Shown: positions 1-7,498, counted from the stretch's first letter. The stretch is 20,464 nucleotides of DNA from an uncultured Collinsella sp. (GCA_900545835.1 URBB01000026.1:1-20464), one strand, 5' to 3'. The notes: generated from the letters alone by a model not told the origin. Numbers and translations: made by a program.

Positions 1-1074
1 GAGATCATCTACGGCCGCGGCGGCTCTGACCAGGAGGGCGGCATGGCTTCCGCTACCTACGCTGCCAAGATGATGAAGGACATGGGCCTCATCCCCGAGG
101 GTTACAAGATCATGGTCGTCGGCACCGTCCAGGAAGAGGACTGCGACGGCATGTGCTGGCAGTACATCTACAACAAGGACGGCATTAAGCCCGAGTTCGT
201 CATTTCCACCGAGCCCACCGACGGCGGCATCTATCGCGGTCACCGCGGCCGCATGGAGATCCGTGTCGACGTTCACGGCACCTCCTGCCACGGCTCCGCT
301 CCCGACCGCGGCGACAACGCCATCTACAAGATGGCCGACATCATCGCCGACGTCCGCGCCCTCAACAACAACGGCTGCGACGAGTCGACCGACATCAAGG
401 GTCTCGTCAAGATGCTCGACCCCAAGTACAACCCCGAGCACTTCGAGGATGCCCGCTTCCTGGGCCGCGGCACCTGCACCGTCAGCCAGATCTTCTACAC
501 CAGCCCCAGCCGCTGCGCTGTCGCTGACTCCTGCGCCATCTCCATCGACCGTCGCATGACCGCCGGTGAGACCTGGGAGTCCTGCCTGGACGAGATCCGC
601 AACCTGCCGGCCGCCAAGAAGTACGGCGACGACGTGAAGGTCTCCATGTACATGTACGACCGTCCGTCCTGGACCGGCGAGGTCTACGAGACCGAGGCTT
701 ACTTCCCCACGTGGATCAACAAGGAGACCGCTCCGCACGTCAAGGCTCTCGTCGACGCCCACAAGGCCATGTTCGGTGACGAGCGCATCGGCTGCGAGCC
801 CAGCATGGACAAGCGCACCGGTCGCCCGCTGTGCGACAAGTGGACCTTCTCCACGAACTGCGTCTCCATCCAGGGCCGCTACGGCATCCCCTGCGTGGGC
901 TTTGGCCCGGGTGCCGAGTCTCAGGCTCACGCTCCCAACGAGGTCACCTACAAGGACGACCTGGTCACCGCTGCCGCCATGTATGTGGCTGCCCTGAACC
1001 TCTACGATCCGAGCCAGGCCGATGGCGACGCCACCGTGTTCCGCGCCGGTCTGACCAACAACAAGATCGACTAG
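1..1074 (+). CDS. ygeY: YgeY-family selenium-linked M20 hydrolase, 5' truncated
   Basis: This is a zinc amidohydrolase of the M20 (ArgE/DapE-like) superfamily, matching the YgeY group linked to selenium metabolism and anaerobic purine degradation. The reading frame is open from base 1, so the N-terminus, including the first metal-ligand His, lies off the contig; 357 residues remain. Seen in the fragment: a GRGGSDQ motif near residues 5-11, whose Asp should bridge the two metals; VQEEDCDG near 43-50, with the catalytic Glu pair; an HGTSCHGSAPDRG segment in the lid/dimerisation domain; and a C-terminal His in QAHAPNE near residue 310. The cytoplasmic substrate is not established from the sequence. 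Codon use is strongly biased to C-ending codons, as in the ribosomal genes, suggesting high expression. ygeW lies 201 nt downstream. Confidence 0.92.
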   Translation, partial: EIIYGRGGSDQEGGMASATYAAKMMKDMGLIPEGYKIMVVGTVQEEDCDGMCWQYIYNKDGIKPEFVISTEPTDGGIYRGHRGRMEIRVDVHGTSCHGSAPDRGDNAIYKMADIIADVRALNNNGCDESTDIKGLVKMLDPKYNPEHFEDARFLGRGTCTVSQIFYTSPSRCAVADSCAISIDRRMTAGETWESCLDEIRNLPAAKKYGDDVKVSMYMYDRPSWTGEVYETEAYFPTWINKETAPHVKALVDAHKAMFGDERIGCEPSMDKRTGRPLCDKWTFSTNCVSIQGRYGIPCVGFGPGAESQAHAPNEVTYKDDLVTAAAMYVAALNLYDPSQADGDATVFRAGLTNNKID

Positions 1075-1096
1075 TCCCATTCCTCGATTTTGTTGA

Positions 1097-1121
1097 GCCG
1101 GGGACAGTTTATGCCCCCGGC
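1097..1121 (+). other. GC-rich hairpin after ygeY
   Basis: A perfect 7-bp stem (GCCGGGG at 1097-1103 with CCCCGGC at 1115-1121) lies 23 nt after the ygeY stop, around an 11-nt loop. No T-run follows, so it is not a standard intrinsic terminator. It could stabilise the ygeY 3' end or cause partial termination before ygeW. The rest of the 201-nt gap shows no gene; a weak promoter-like TTGACT (1130-1135) with TATCTC 16 nt later is not convincing. Confidence 0.35.
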
Positions 1122-1275
1122 GCCTCCTGTTGACTTGGGGCCCGCGGTCGTTATCTCCCATGCTTCCTCAACGGTAGCGGGTCCTCGTCATAGCGCTCTG
1201 CATGTTCTAGCCACACGCGCATGCCGGAGCACATCTACTCATTGCGATCGTTTCACCTTTAGAAAGGACATTTAC

Positions 1276-2478
1276 ATGGACGCCAAGTTTACCGAGCTCG
1301 TCGAGCAGCTGAACGGCCTCGATTTTAAGGGTATGTACGGCAGCGACTTCCTGCACACCTGGGATAAGACCACCGATGAGCTCAAGGCTCTCTACATCGT
1401 CGCCGACGCCCTGCGCGAGCTGCGCGAGAACAACGTCTCGTCCAAGATCTTCGACTCGGGCCTGGCCGTCTCCCTGTTCCGCGATAACTCCACCCGTACG
1501 CGCTTCTCCTTCTCTAAGGCCGCCAACCTGCTCGGCCTTGAGCTGCAGGACCTGGACGAGAAGAAGTCCCAGATCGCTCACGGCGAGACCGTCCGCGAGA
1601 CCGCTACCATGATCTCCTTCATGGCCGACGTCATCGGCATCCGCGACGACATGTACATCGGCAAGGGCGACGCCTACATGGCCGAGGTCTCCGAGTCCGT
1701 GCAGCAGGCTTACGAGGACGGCGTTCTGGATCACCGTCCCACGCTCATCTCCCTGCAGTCCGATTCCGACCACCCCACGCAGTCCTCTGCCGACATGCTC
1801 TACCTCATCAACGAGTTTGGCGGTCTTGAGAACCTCAAGGGCAAGAAGGTTGCCGTCACCTGGGCCTACTCGCCCTCTTACGGCAAGCCGCTGTCCTGCC
1901 CGCAGTCGCTGATCAGCCTGCTGCCCCGCTTTGGCATGGACGTCACCCTGGCTCACCCCGAGGGCTACGACCTCATGCCCGAGGTCGTCGAGCGCGCCAA
2001 GGGCTACGCCGCCGAGTCCGGCACCACCTTTAAGCAGGTCAACACCATGGCCGAGGCCTTCGAGGGCGCCGACATCGTGATCCCCAAGAGCTGGGCTCCG
2101 TTTGCCGCCATGGAGAAGCGTACCAACCTGTACGCCGAGGGCGACGACGCCGGCATCGCTGCGCTCGAGAAGGAGCTGCTCGCTCAGAACGCTACGCATC
2201 AGGATTGGTGCTCCACGACCGAGCTCATGGAGAAGACTGCCAACGGCCAGGATACCATCTTTATGCACCCGCTGCCCGCCGACATCTCCGGTGTCTCTTG
2301 CGAGCACGGCGAGGTTAACGCCGACGTCTTCGACATGCACCGCGTGGGCATGTACAAGGAGGCCAGCTACAAGCCGTATGCCATCGCAGCCATGATGTTC
2401 CTGCAGAAGGTTGCCGATCCCGCCGCTACCCTCAAGGCCCTCGACGAGCGCAACACCGCCCGTTGGCTCCAGGCCTAA
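1276..2478 (+). CDS. ygeW: YgeW, knotted carbamoyltransferase
   Basis: A 400-residue member of the aspartate/ornithine carbamoyltransferase superfamily, in the YgeW 'knotted' subgroup. It is probably cytoplasmic and trimeric, handling a carbamoyl group from ureido compounds or carbamoyl phosphate; its physiological acceptor is not certain. Visible motifs are the carbamoyl-phosphate loop FRDNSTRTR (STRTR at 72-76), DHPTQSSAD (HPTQ at 166-169) and HPLPADISG (HPLP at 331-334), all intact. The ATG at 1276 is chosen because AGAAAGGA (1261-1268) precedes it at good spacing and the length matches the E. coli protein. The frame stays open upstream to 1090, but that extension resembles no family N-terminus. 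Codon use is as biased as in the ribosomal genes. A strong terminator follows, so ygeY-ygeW may form a unit separate from mocA-hyuA. Confidence 0.95.
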   Translation: MDAKFTELVEQLNGLDFKGMYGSDFLHTWDKTTDELKALYIVADALRELRENNVSSKIFDSGLAVSLFRDNSTRTRFSFSKAANLLGLELQDLDEKKSQIAHGETVRETATMISFMADVIGIRDDMYIGKGDAYMAEVSESVQQAYEDGVLDHRPTLISLQSDSDHPTQSSADMLYLINEFGGLENLKGKKVAVTWAYSPSYGKPLSCPQSLISLLPRFGMDVTLAHPEGYDLMPEVVERAKGYAAESGTTFKQVNTMAEAFEGADIVIPKSWAPFAAMEKRTNLYAEGDDAGIAALEKELLAQNATHQDWCSTTELMEKTANGQDTIFMHPLPADISGVSCEHGEVNADVFDMHRVGMYKEASYKPYAIAAMMFLQKVADPAATLKALDERNTARWLQA

Positions 2479-2501
2479 AGCCGGGCTGAGGTAAGCCATG
2501 T

Positions 2502-2541
2502 AAAGGGGGCGCTCTGCCAACCGGCGGGGTGCCCCTTTTTT
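2502..2541 (+). terminator. Rho-independent terminator after ygeW
   Basis: The outer stem AAAGGGGGC (2502-2510) pairs with GCCCCTTTT (2531-2539), with one G-T pair, and a small inner GCC/GGC stem sits around AACC. The T-run covers 2536-2541. It starts 24 nt after the ygeW stop and should separate ygeW from mocA. Confidence 0.88.
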
Positions 2542-2628
2542 GCATCGCGGGCGTGCGGGATAAGCGCTTTCGATGTGGATGCCCGCGGCGCGAGTTATGG
2601 GTACGATGGTTTCAGGGGAGGTATCACC

Positions 2629-3243
2629 ATGAAACTTGGATGCGTCATTATGGCTTCGGGCGAGGGCAAGCGGTTTGGCTCTAACAAGATGCTTGCCGAT
2701 ATCTATGGCGAGCCGCTGATTGCCCGGACCATCGATTCGGTTCCCCGGGGCTTTGACGTCGTGGTTTCGACGCGTTGGCCCGAGGTCGCCCAGATTTGCG
2801 AGGACAAGCATTGCCCGTGCGTGCTGCACGATGGCGAGCTGCGCAGCGAAAGCGTCCGTGCGGGCCTTTCGTGGGGAGTCGAACGCAACTGGAAAGGTTG
2901 CCTCTTTTTGCCGGGCGACCAGCCGCTCGTGAGTTCGGATTCTTTTGAGGCTATGGTTCGTGCATTTGACGAGTGTGGCCGCAAGCATCCGGTGCGTCTT
3001 GCGTGCAACGGTGAGCCTTCGAGCCCGGTGCTCTTTCCGGCGGAACTGTTCGATGCGCTCATACGTCTTGAGGGCAAGGACGGCGGCGGTTCGATCCTCA
3101 AGGACCGTACCGACGTGGTGCTGGTCGAGGCGCGTGCCTACGAGCTGTGGGACGTCGATACCGCCAAGGGACAGCAACGCATAACGGAGCATATCGCCGC
3201 CTGCTCGTATTTTGATCGCGTGGCCAACTGCATCAATCAATAA
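2629..3243 (+). CDS. mocA: MocA/YgfJ-type molybdopterin nucleotidyltransferase
   Basis: A 204-residue NTP-transferase-3 family protein. Family members transfer CMP (MocA) to molybdopterin, making the dinucleotide cofactor of xanthine-dehydrogenase-type hydroxylases. The nucleotide-binding signature is at the N-terminus, VIMASGEGKRFGSNK (residues 6-20), slightly different from the usual LAAGxSxRMGxxK. The metal-binding PGDQPLV is at 95-101. The ATG at 2629 follows AGGGGAGG (2614-2621) with a 7-nt gap; the frame is open upstream to 2575, but that part matches nothing. The hyuA start is 9 nt downstream, so the two are probably co-transcribed. In E. coli the homologue ygfJ sits in the same gene neighbourhood. 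Substrate choice (CTP or GTP) cannot be read from the sequence with certainty. Confidence 0.85.
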   Translation: MKLGCVIMASGEGKRFGSNKMLADIYGEPLIARTIDSVPRGFDVVVSTRWPEVAQICEDKHCPCVLHDGELRSESVRAGLSWGVERNWKGCLFLPGDQPLVSSDSFEAMVRAFDECGRKHPVRLACNGEPSSPVLFPAELFDALIRLEGKDGGGSILKDRTDVVLVEARAYELWDVDTAKGQQRITEHIAACSYFDRVANCINQ

Positions 3244-3252
3244 GGAGCAATT

Positions 3253-4620
3253 ATGATCATCATCAAAAACGGCGCGCTCGTGACGCCCCAGGGGCTTCGC
3301 CGCGCCGATCTTGCCATGGAGGGCGATAAGATTGTGCGGATTGCCGCGGCAATCGAGCCGGGCGAGGGCGATACCGTCCAGGACGCCACCGACTGTTGGG
3401 TGTTCCCCGGCTTTATCGACGGCCACACGCACATGCAGTGCTGGACTGGCATGGATTGGACGGCCGATAGCTTTGAGACCGGTACGCGTGCGGCTGCCTG
3501 CGGCGGTACGACGACCATCGTGGACTACGCGACGGCCGATCGCGGCGTGACCATGCCCGATGCCTTGGCCGAGTGGCATCGCCGCGCCGACGGAACCTGC
3601 ACGGCCAACTACGCGTTTCATATGGCACTCGCCGAGTGGAATGAATGCAACCGCGCCGATCTTTCGGCCATGCGCGAGGCGGGCGTATCGTCGTTTAAGA
3701 CCTACTTTGCCTACGATCATTTGCGCCTGGACGATGCCGAGACGCTCGAGGTGCTCGAGGAGCTCAAGCGTATTGGCGGCATACTGTGCGTGCATTGCGA
3801 GAACGGTACGCTGGTGAATGAGCTGCAGAAGCGCGTGTACGAGCAGGGGATTCATGGGCCCGAGGGGCATGCGCTCAGCCGCCCGGACGTGTGTGAGGCC
3901 GAAGCCGTGAGCCGCCTGCTGTATTTGGCACACTTGGCCGGGGACGCTCCGGTCAACGTGGTGCACCTTTCGACCAAGCTGGGGCTCGAGGCTATTCGCG
4001 CTGCCAAAGCGCGCGGGCAGAAGAACATCTATGTCGAGACATGCCCTCAGTATCTGATGCTCGATGATACCTGCTATCTGGAGCAGGGAGAGGACGGCTT
4101 TGCCGGCGCCAAGTATGTGATGAGTCCGCCGCTGCGCCATGCCGGTGACCGTGCCGCGTTGCGCGAGGCGCTTGTGGCCGGCGAGATCGATACGATTGCA
4201 ACCGACCACTGCAGCTTTAACCTGCACGGGCAAAAGGACCGCGGGCGCGACGATTTCCGCGCGATTCCCAACGGCGGGCCCGGTGTGGAGCATCGCCCCG
4301 TCGCGATCGCTACGAGCTTTGAGGGACAGCTGGGTCCCGAGGATTTGTGCCGCCTGATGAGCGAGAACCCGGCGCGCGTGTTTGGCATGTATCCGCGCAA
4401 GGGCTGTCTTGCCGAGGGTGCCGATGCCGATGTGTGCGTGTGGGATCCCAAGGCGCGCTGGACGATCAGTGCCGCGACGCAGCATCAGGCTGTGGACTAC
4501 ACGCCGCTCGAGGGCTTTGAGGCGCATGGCCGCGCCAAGGCCGTGTTTGTGAACGGCGTGCTGGCGGCACGCGACGGCGAGCCCACCGGAGCTCAGCCCG
4601 GCCGCTACGTCCCCCGCTAG
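3253..4620 (+). CDS. hyuA: Dihydropyrimidinase/hydantoinase-like amidohydrolase (HyuA)
   Basis: A 455-residue cyclic amidohydrolase of the dihydropyrimidinase/D-hydantoinase family, which opens cyclic ureides. In the urate pathway context it would act on a ring intermediate. The binuclear metal site is complete: H58 and H60 (GFIDGHTH), carboxylated K149 (VSSFKTY), H181 (CVHCEN), H238 (VVHLST) and D318 (ATDHCSF). Length is normal for the family. A ribosome binding site TAAGGAG overlaps the mocA stop (3241-3247), and the ATG is 9 nt after that gene, indicating an operon. E. coli places hyuA beside ygeW-ygeX-ygeY. Third-position GC is less extreme than in ygeY/ygeW. Allantoinase or another hydantoinase remains possible; the exact substrate is unproven. 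Confidence 0.92.
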   Translation: MIIIKNGALVTPQGLRRADLAMEGDKIVRIAAAIEPGEGDTVQDATDCWVFPGFIDGHTHMQCWTGMDWTADSFETGTRAAACGGTTTIVDYATADRGVTMPDALAEWHRRADGTCTANYAFHMALAEWNECNRADLSAMREAGVSSFKTYFAYDHLRLDDAETLEVLEELKRIGGILCVHCENGTLVNELQKRVYEQGIHGPEGHALSRPDVCEAEAVSRLLYLAHLAGDAPVNVVHLSTKLGLEAIRAAKARGQKNIYVETCPQYLMLDDTCYLEQGEDGFAGAKYVMSPPLRHAGDRAALREALVAGEIDTIATDHCSFNLHGQKDRGRDDFRAIPNGGPGVEHRPVAIATSFEGQLGPEDLCRLMSENPARVFGMYPRKGCLAEGADADVCVWDPKARWTISAATQHQAVDYTPLEGFEAHGRAKAVFVNGVLAARDGEPTGAQPGRYVPR

Positions 4621-4645
4621 CAGCAAAGATGCCGTGTCCCCTCCG

Positions 4646-4714
4646 CAGTTGCGGTGAAATACGGACTGTTTGCGGCCGTCATACGGCCAAACAGTCCGTA
4701 TTTCACCGCAACTG
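4646..4714. repeat. Long palindromic repeat, copy 1
   Basis: Perfect 27-bp arms (4646-4672 and 4688-4714, beginning CAGTTGCGGTGAAATACGG) flank a centre GGCCGT..ACGGCC that extends the stem, with a small bulge and a CAT loop. It lies between the convergent ends of hyuA and yqeC. There is no T-run on either strand, so termination is possible but not classical. A diverged second copy lies at 7432-7498, which makes this a dispersed intergenic element rather than a one-off hairpin. Confidence 0.93.
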
Positions 4715-4729
4715 ACGAGATGGGGCCGG

Positions 4730-5464
4730 CTACTTGAGGCTGGTGGCGATGAGGGGGCGGCCGAGGGCTGCCTCGAAGCGATCTGCCATCGTGGGGTCGC
4801 TGAGCGTGTCGACTTGGTTGAGCATGATGCGGGCATTGTTGAGGTTCAGCATCCGCAGCTCGGCATTGAGCACCTGGGCGACGCGCTCTGGGGTGGCAGT
4901 GTCGGTGAGCTCGCAGCCGCAACGCACGCAAAAGAGCTCGGGGCGGTGGACAACCTCGGCGACGGGTTTGCCCAGTCCCGAGGCGCCGACGACCCAGACA
5001 ACGTTTGCCGTGGCGGCGGGAATTACCGGCTCCCAGGCGGCATGCGCCTTGAGCGGGAGTCGCTTGCTACCGTCTGCCTCGGCCAACACATAGTCAAAGC
5101 GCTGTGCCAGCTCGCCGAGTGGCTCGGCGGGGGCGGAGAGCTTGCCTGTCTCCGGGTCCAAGATGCCTGCCTGGCAGATGCCTCCGCGTGCAAGCCCCGC
5201 GCAGGCCTCGCAGGTGCAGCCTGGGGCGTGTGGGGCACCTGGCTTCCAAGGCGCGGCGTCCAGGCGACGATTCGACCCGTCCCATGGCACGCCGGCAACG
5301 GGAAGCATATGCGTGGTGGCGCAGAGGAGCACGCGGCCGCCAGCGCGCATGAGCTCAAGACCCAGCGTTTTGAGCAACGTCGACTTGCCGCCGCTGCCGA
5401 TAATCGCGGTAATGCCCGGCTCGATCCTGAGCGCCGAGGCAAGATTGCCGCTAACCGTTTCCAT
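4730..5464 (-). CDS. yqeC: YqeC, selenium-dependent hydroxylase accessory ATP-binding protein
   Basis: A 244-residue protein of the YqeC family, found with SDMH enzymes and thought to help selenium-cofactor insertion. Visible: a P-loop GSGGKST at 23-29, a family segment AEADGSKRLPLKAHAAWEPVIP at about 129-149, and MLNQVDTL near 220. Two cysteine clusters stand out: C83, C85, C88, C97 (CTCEAC plus a later Cys) and C179, C182, C184 (CVRCGC). They might bind a metal or carry selenium; this is inference. The ATG at 5464 has only a weak GGCGGTG upstream. It is divergent from yqeB, and the palindrome follows its stop. E. coli also carries yqeB, yqeC and ygfJ together. Confidence 0.88.
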   Translation of the reverse strand: METVSGNLASALRIEPGITAIIGSGGKSTLLKTLGLELMRAGGRVLLCATTHMLPVAGVPWDGSNRRLDAAPWKPGAPHAPGCTCEACAGLARGGICQAGILDPETGKLSAPAEPLGELAQRFDYVLAEADGSKRLPLKAHAAWEPVIPAATANVVWVVGASGLGKPVAEVVHRPELFCVRCGCELTDTATPERVAQVLNAELRMLNLNNARIMLNQVDTLSDPTMADRFEAALGRPLIATSLK

Positions 5465-5477
5465 CTGTTCACCGCCG

Positions 5478-5483
5478 TATAAT
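5478..5483 (+). promoter_or_regulatory. Perfect -10 hexamer in the yqeC/yqeB divergent region
   Basis: TATAAT at 5478-5483 reads toward yqeB, with about 77 nt of leader to its start. No good -35 is found at 16-18 nt. The overlapping minus-strand TATTAT (5479-5484) has CTGATG 17 nt upstream, but would leave only about 8 nt before the yqeC start. A plus-strand promoter is more plausible. Confidence 0.45.
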
Positions 5484-5505
5484 ACTGTGATAATAAATAA
5501 TCATC

Positions 5506-5533
5506 AGAGTAGCGGTCGAACCGCTTTTGCTCT
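5506..5533 (+). promoter_or_regulatory. Hairpin in the yqeB leader
   Basis: AGCGGT (5511-5516) pairs with ACCGCT (5520-5525) around a CGA loop; outer AGAG (5506-5509) pairs with CTCT (5530-5533) across an internal loop. TTTT follows the inner stem at 5525-5528. It is a possible weak attenuator between the -10 hexamer and yqeB, and resembles no riboswitch known to me. Confidence 0.3.
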
Positions 5534-5566
5534 GCTCAAACCGTAGCACAGGGAGGTGCCCCGGGA

Positions 5567-6361
5567 ATGCTCGTTTATGTTCGCGGCGCCGGCGATATCG
5601 CCACGGGTGTCGCCGCTCGCTTGGTGCGCGCCGGCGTGTCGGTCGTTATGGCCGATATCGCGGTTCCCACGTGCATCCGTCGCACAATCAGTTTTTGCGA
5701 GGCTATTCGCCTGGGCGAGGTCCAGGTCGAGGGCATTCGCGCTCGCTTGGCGCAGACGCCGGCAGAGGCGCTCGAGATTACCCAAGCGGGGGATGTTGCC
5801 GTCGTGGTGGACCCTCAGGCCAAGATGCTCGATGAGCTTAAACCCGCGGCTGTGGTCGACGCGATTCTGGCCAAGCGCAACCTGGGCACCACGCGCGACA
5901 TGGCGCCTACCGTCATCGCCGTGGGGCCGGGCTTTACCGCGCCGGTCGATTGCGACGCCGTGGTCGAGACCATGCGCGGGCATTTCCTGGGCCGTGTCAT
6001 TACCCAAGGTTCACCCCAGCCCAACACGGGCGTGCCGGGCATTATCGCTGGCTATGGCAAAGAGCGTGTTATCCACAGCCCCGCCGCCGGCGTGTTTCGG
6101 TCCGACCGCGCAATCGGCGACATCGTGCGCGCCGGAGACGTGATTGGTTACGCGGGCGATACGCCCATGCGCACGCAGATCGATGGCTGTCTGCGCGGGC
6201 TTTTGGCGAACGGCGTGCAGGTGACCGAGGGCTTTAAATGCGCCGATGTCGATCCGCGCGGCGATGCCAGCTATATCAACTACATTTCGGACAAGGCGAC
6301 GTCGGTCGGCGGCGGCGTGCTCGAGGCACTCGCTATGCTCACCGATATCTTTAGAGGATAG
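5567..6361 (+). CDS. yqeB: YqeB, selenium-dependent molybdenum hydroxylase system protein
   Basis: A 264-residue protein of the EF2563/YqeB family, a marker of selenium-dependent molybdenum hydroxylases. It opens with a Rossmann-like glycine-rich segment VRGAGDIATGVAARL (5-19). Conserved-looking stretches follow: PTVIAVGPGFTAPVDCDAVVE in the middle, then PGIIAGYGKERVIHSPAAGVF. The biochemical step is unknown; a role in maturing the Se-Mo active site is inferred from phylogenetic co-occurrence. The ATG at 5567 follows GGGAGG (5551-5556). xdhC starts 9 nt after its stop, so the pair is an operon. It is divergent from yqeC, consistent with a shared control region. Confidence 0.9.
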   Translation: MLVYVRGAGDIATGVAARLVRAGVSVVMADIAVPTCIRRTISFCEAIRLGEVQVEGIRARLAQTPAEALEITQAGDVAVVVDPQAKMLDELKPAAVVDAILAKRNLGTTRDMAPTVIAVGPGFTAPVDCDAVVETMRGHFLGRVITQGSPQPNTGVPGIIAGYGKERVIHSPAAGVFRSDRAIGDIVRAGDVIGYAGDTPMRTQIDGCLRGLLANGVQVTEGFKCADVDPRGDASYINYISDKATSVGGGVLEALAMLTDIFRG

Positions 6362-6370
6362 AAGGCGGCA

Positions 6371-7414
6371 ATGGAAAAGCTCGATGTTGTGAATGCGGCG
6401 CTTGCCGCCCTGCGTGCTGGCGAGACGTGCGAGCTCGTGGTCGTGGCCGGCACGGCGGGGTCGTCGCCGCGCGGCGTGGGCGCCTGGATGGCCGTCTTTG
6501 CCGACGGCAGCCAGGCGGGCACTATCGGCGGCGGCAAGATTGAGCTCTTTGCGCTGGATGAGGCGCGCGAACTCCTGAGCGCGGGACAGTCGCGTCTGGT
6601 CCGCTACACCATGGGCGGCGAGAACTCCGATACCGGCATGATCTGCGGCGGAGCCATTTGCCTGTGCTATCTGCATCTGGATGCGACCCAGGCACCGTTG
6701 TTCCAGGAAATTGCCGACGTCTTGGTCTATCGGCGCATCGGCGACTTCGTCATCGACTTTGAGCCGTTTATCGCGAGCGCGCTCGAGGGCGATGTGGCCG
6801 AGTACCATGGCGAGGCATCGCGCCATACCATTGCGGGCTGCCCCGGGCTTTCACTGGTGGAGGAGGGGAGTAACGTCACCTACACCAACGCTGCCTCTGA
6901 GATTCCCGCGGCGCACATCGAGACGCTCTGCCCCGAGGGCCTGACCTACATCTTTGGCTGCGGACACGTGGGCGCCGCGACGGCGCGCGTGCTCACGGCG
7001 GCGGGCTTTGCCGTCGTGGCCTGCGATGACCGCCCCGGCACGTTGACGCCCGAATGGGTGCCCGGTGTCTACGATCGTCGCCTGGTCGATTACAAGAACC
7101 TGAGCGAGCTGTGTCCCATCGGTCCGCGCGACTTGCTGGTCGTCGCCACGGCGGGTCACAAGTCCGATATCGACGTGGTGATTCAGGCCATGCGTGCCAA
7201 GCCTGCCTATCTGGGCTGTCTGGGTTCGCGCCGCAAGACGGCCTTTGTGCGTGCCCGCCTGGAGCAGGAAGGTTTTACGCAGGACCAGATCGACGAGCTG
7301 CACCTTCCGATCGGCGTTGCCATCGAGGCCGAGGACCCCAAGGAGATCGCTATCTCCATCGCCGCCGAGATGATCCACCTGCGCCGCACCAAGCTCGTCC
7401 CCCGCAAGCGCTAA
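6371..7414 (+). CDS. xdhC: XdhC/CoxI-family molybdenum cofactor insertion protein
   Basis: A 347-residue XdhC-like chaperone. Family members hold molybdopterin cofactor and promote its sulfuration or insertion into xanthine-dehydrogenase-type enzymes. The N-terminal XdhC_CoxI domain is visible (GTAGSSPRG at 27-35, AGTIGGGKIE at 49-58, GMICGG at 89-94 with C92). The C-terminal Rossmann domain starts at YIFGCGHVG (GCGHVG at 196-201) and continues to YLGCLGSRRK. Both halves are intact. With YqeB and YqeC beside it, the natural guess is a selenium-cofactor-specific XdhC, but nothing in the motifs proves selenium rather than sulfur. The ATG at 6371 has GAAGGCGG 2 nt upstream, which is tight spacing. 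The protein is followed by the second palindrome. Confidence 0.9.
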   Translation: MEKLDVVNAALAALRAGETCELVVVAGTAGSSPRGVGAWMAVFADGSQAGTIGGGKIELFALDEARELLSAGQSRLVRYTMGGENSDTGMICGGAICLCYLHLDATQAPLFQEIADVLVYRRIGDFVIDFEPFIASALEGDVAEYHGEASRHTIAGCPGLSLVEEGSNVTYTNAASEIPAAHIETLCPEGLTYIFGCGHVGAATARVLTAAGFAVVACDDRPGTLTPEWVPGVYDRRLVDYKNLSELCPIGPRDLLVVATAGHKSDIDVVIQAMRAKPAYLGCLGSRRKTAFVRARLEQEGFTQDQIDELHLPIGVAIEAEDPKEIAISIAAEMIHLRRTKLVPRKR

Positions 7415-7431
7415 TCGCATCCCCACCAATA

Positions 7432-7498
7432 AGTTGCGGTGAAATACGGATTGTTTAAGCCTGTTAGGCCGCCCAACAGTCCCTATTTCACCGCAACT
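7432..7498. repeat. Long palindromic repeat, copy 2 (diverged)
   Basis: AGTTGCGGTGAAATA (7432-7446) pairs perfectly with TATTTCACCGCAACT (7484-7498); the stem continues with one mismatch and a wobble to about 7455/7475. A separate inner hairpin GCCT-GTT-AGGC spans 7459-7469. The outer arms differ from copy 1 at only about two positions each, while the centres differ. It lies 17 nt after xdhC and could act as its 3' end structure. Confidence 0.9.

Noticed and set aside
1090..1275. In-frame N-terminal extension of ygeW
   Set aside because: It has no ribosome binding site, no family match, and would exceed the usual YgeW length by about 60 residues.
1207..4836. 1209-codon open frame on the minus strand
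   Set aside because: It lies opposite ygeW, mocA and hyuA, which have complete motifs. High third-position GC leaves antisense frames open; its translation shows no recognisable domain.
4670..5482. 270-codon plus-strand open frame opposite yqeC
   Set aside because: YqeC on the minus strand has its P-loop and family motifs; the plus frame has none.
1..7414. Selenocysteine codons in the selenium-linked genes
   Set aside because: None of these frames contains an internal TGA; the selenium link comes from cofactor maturation families, not from selenoproteins here.
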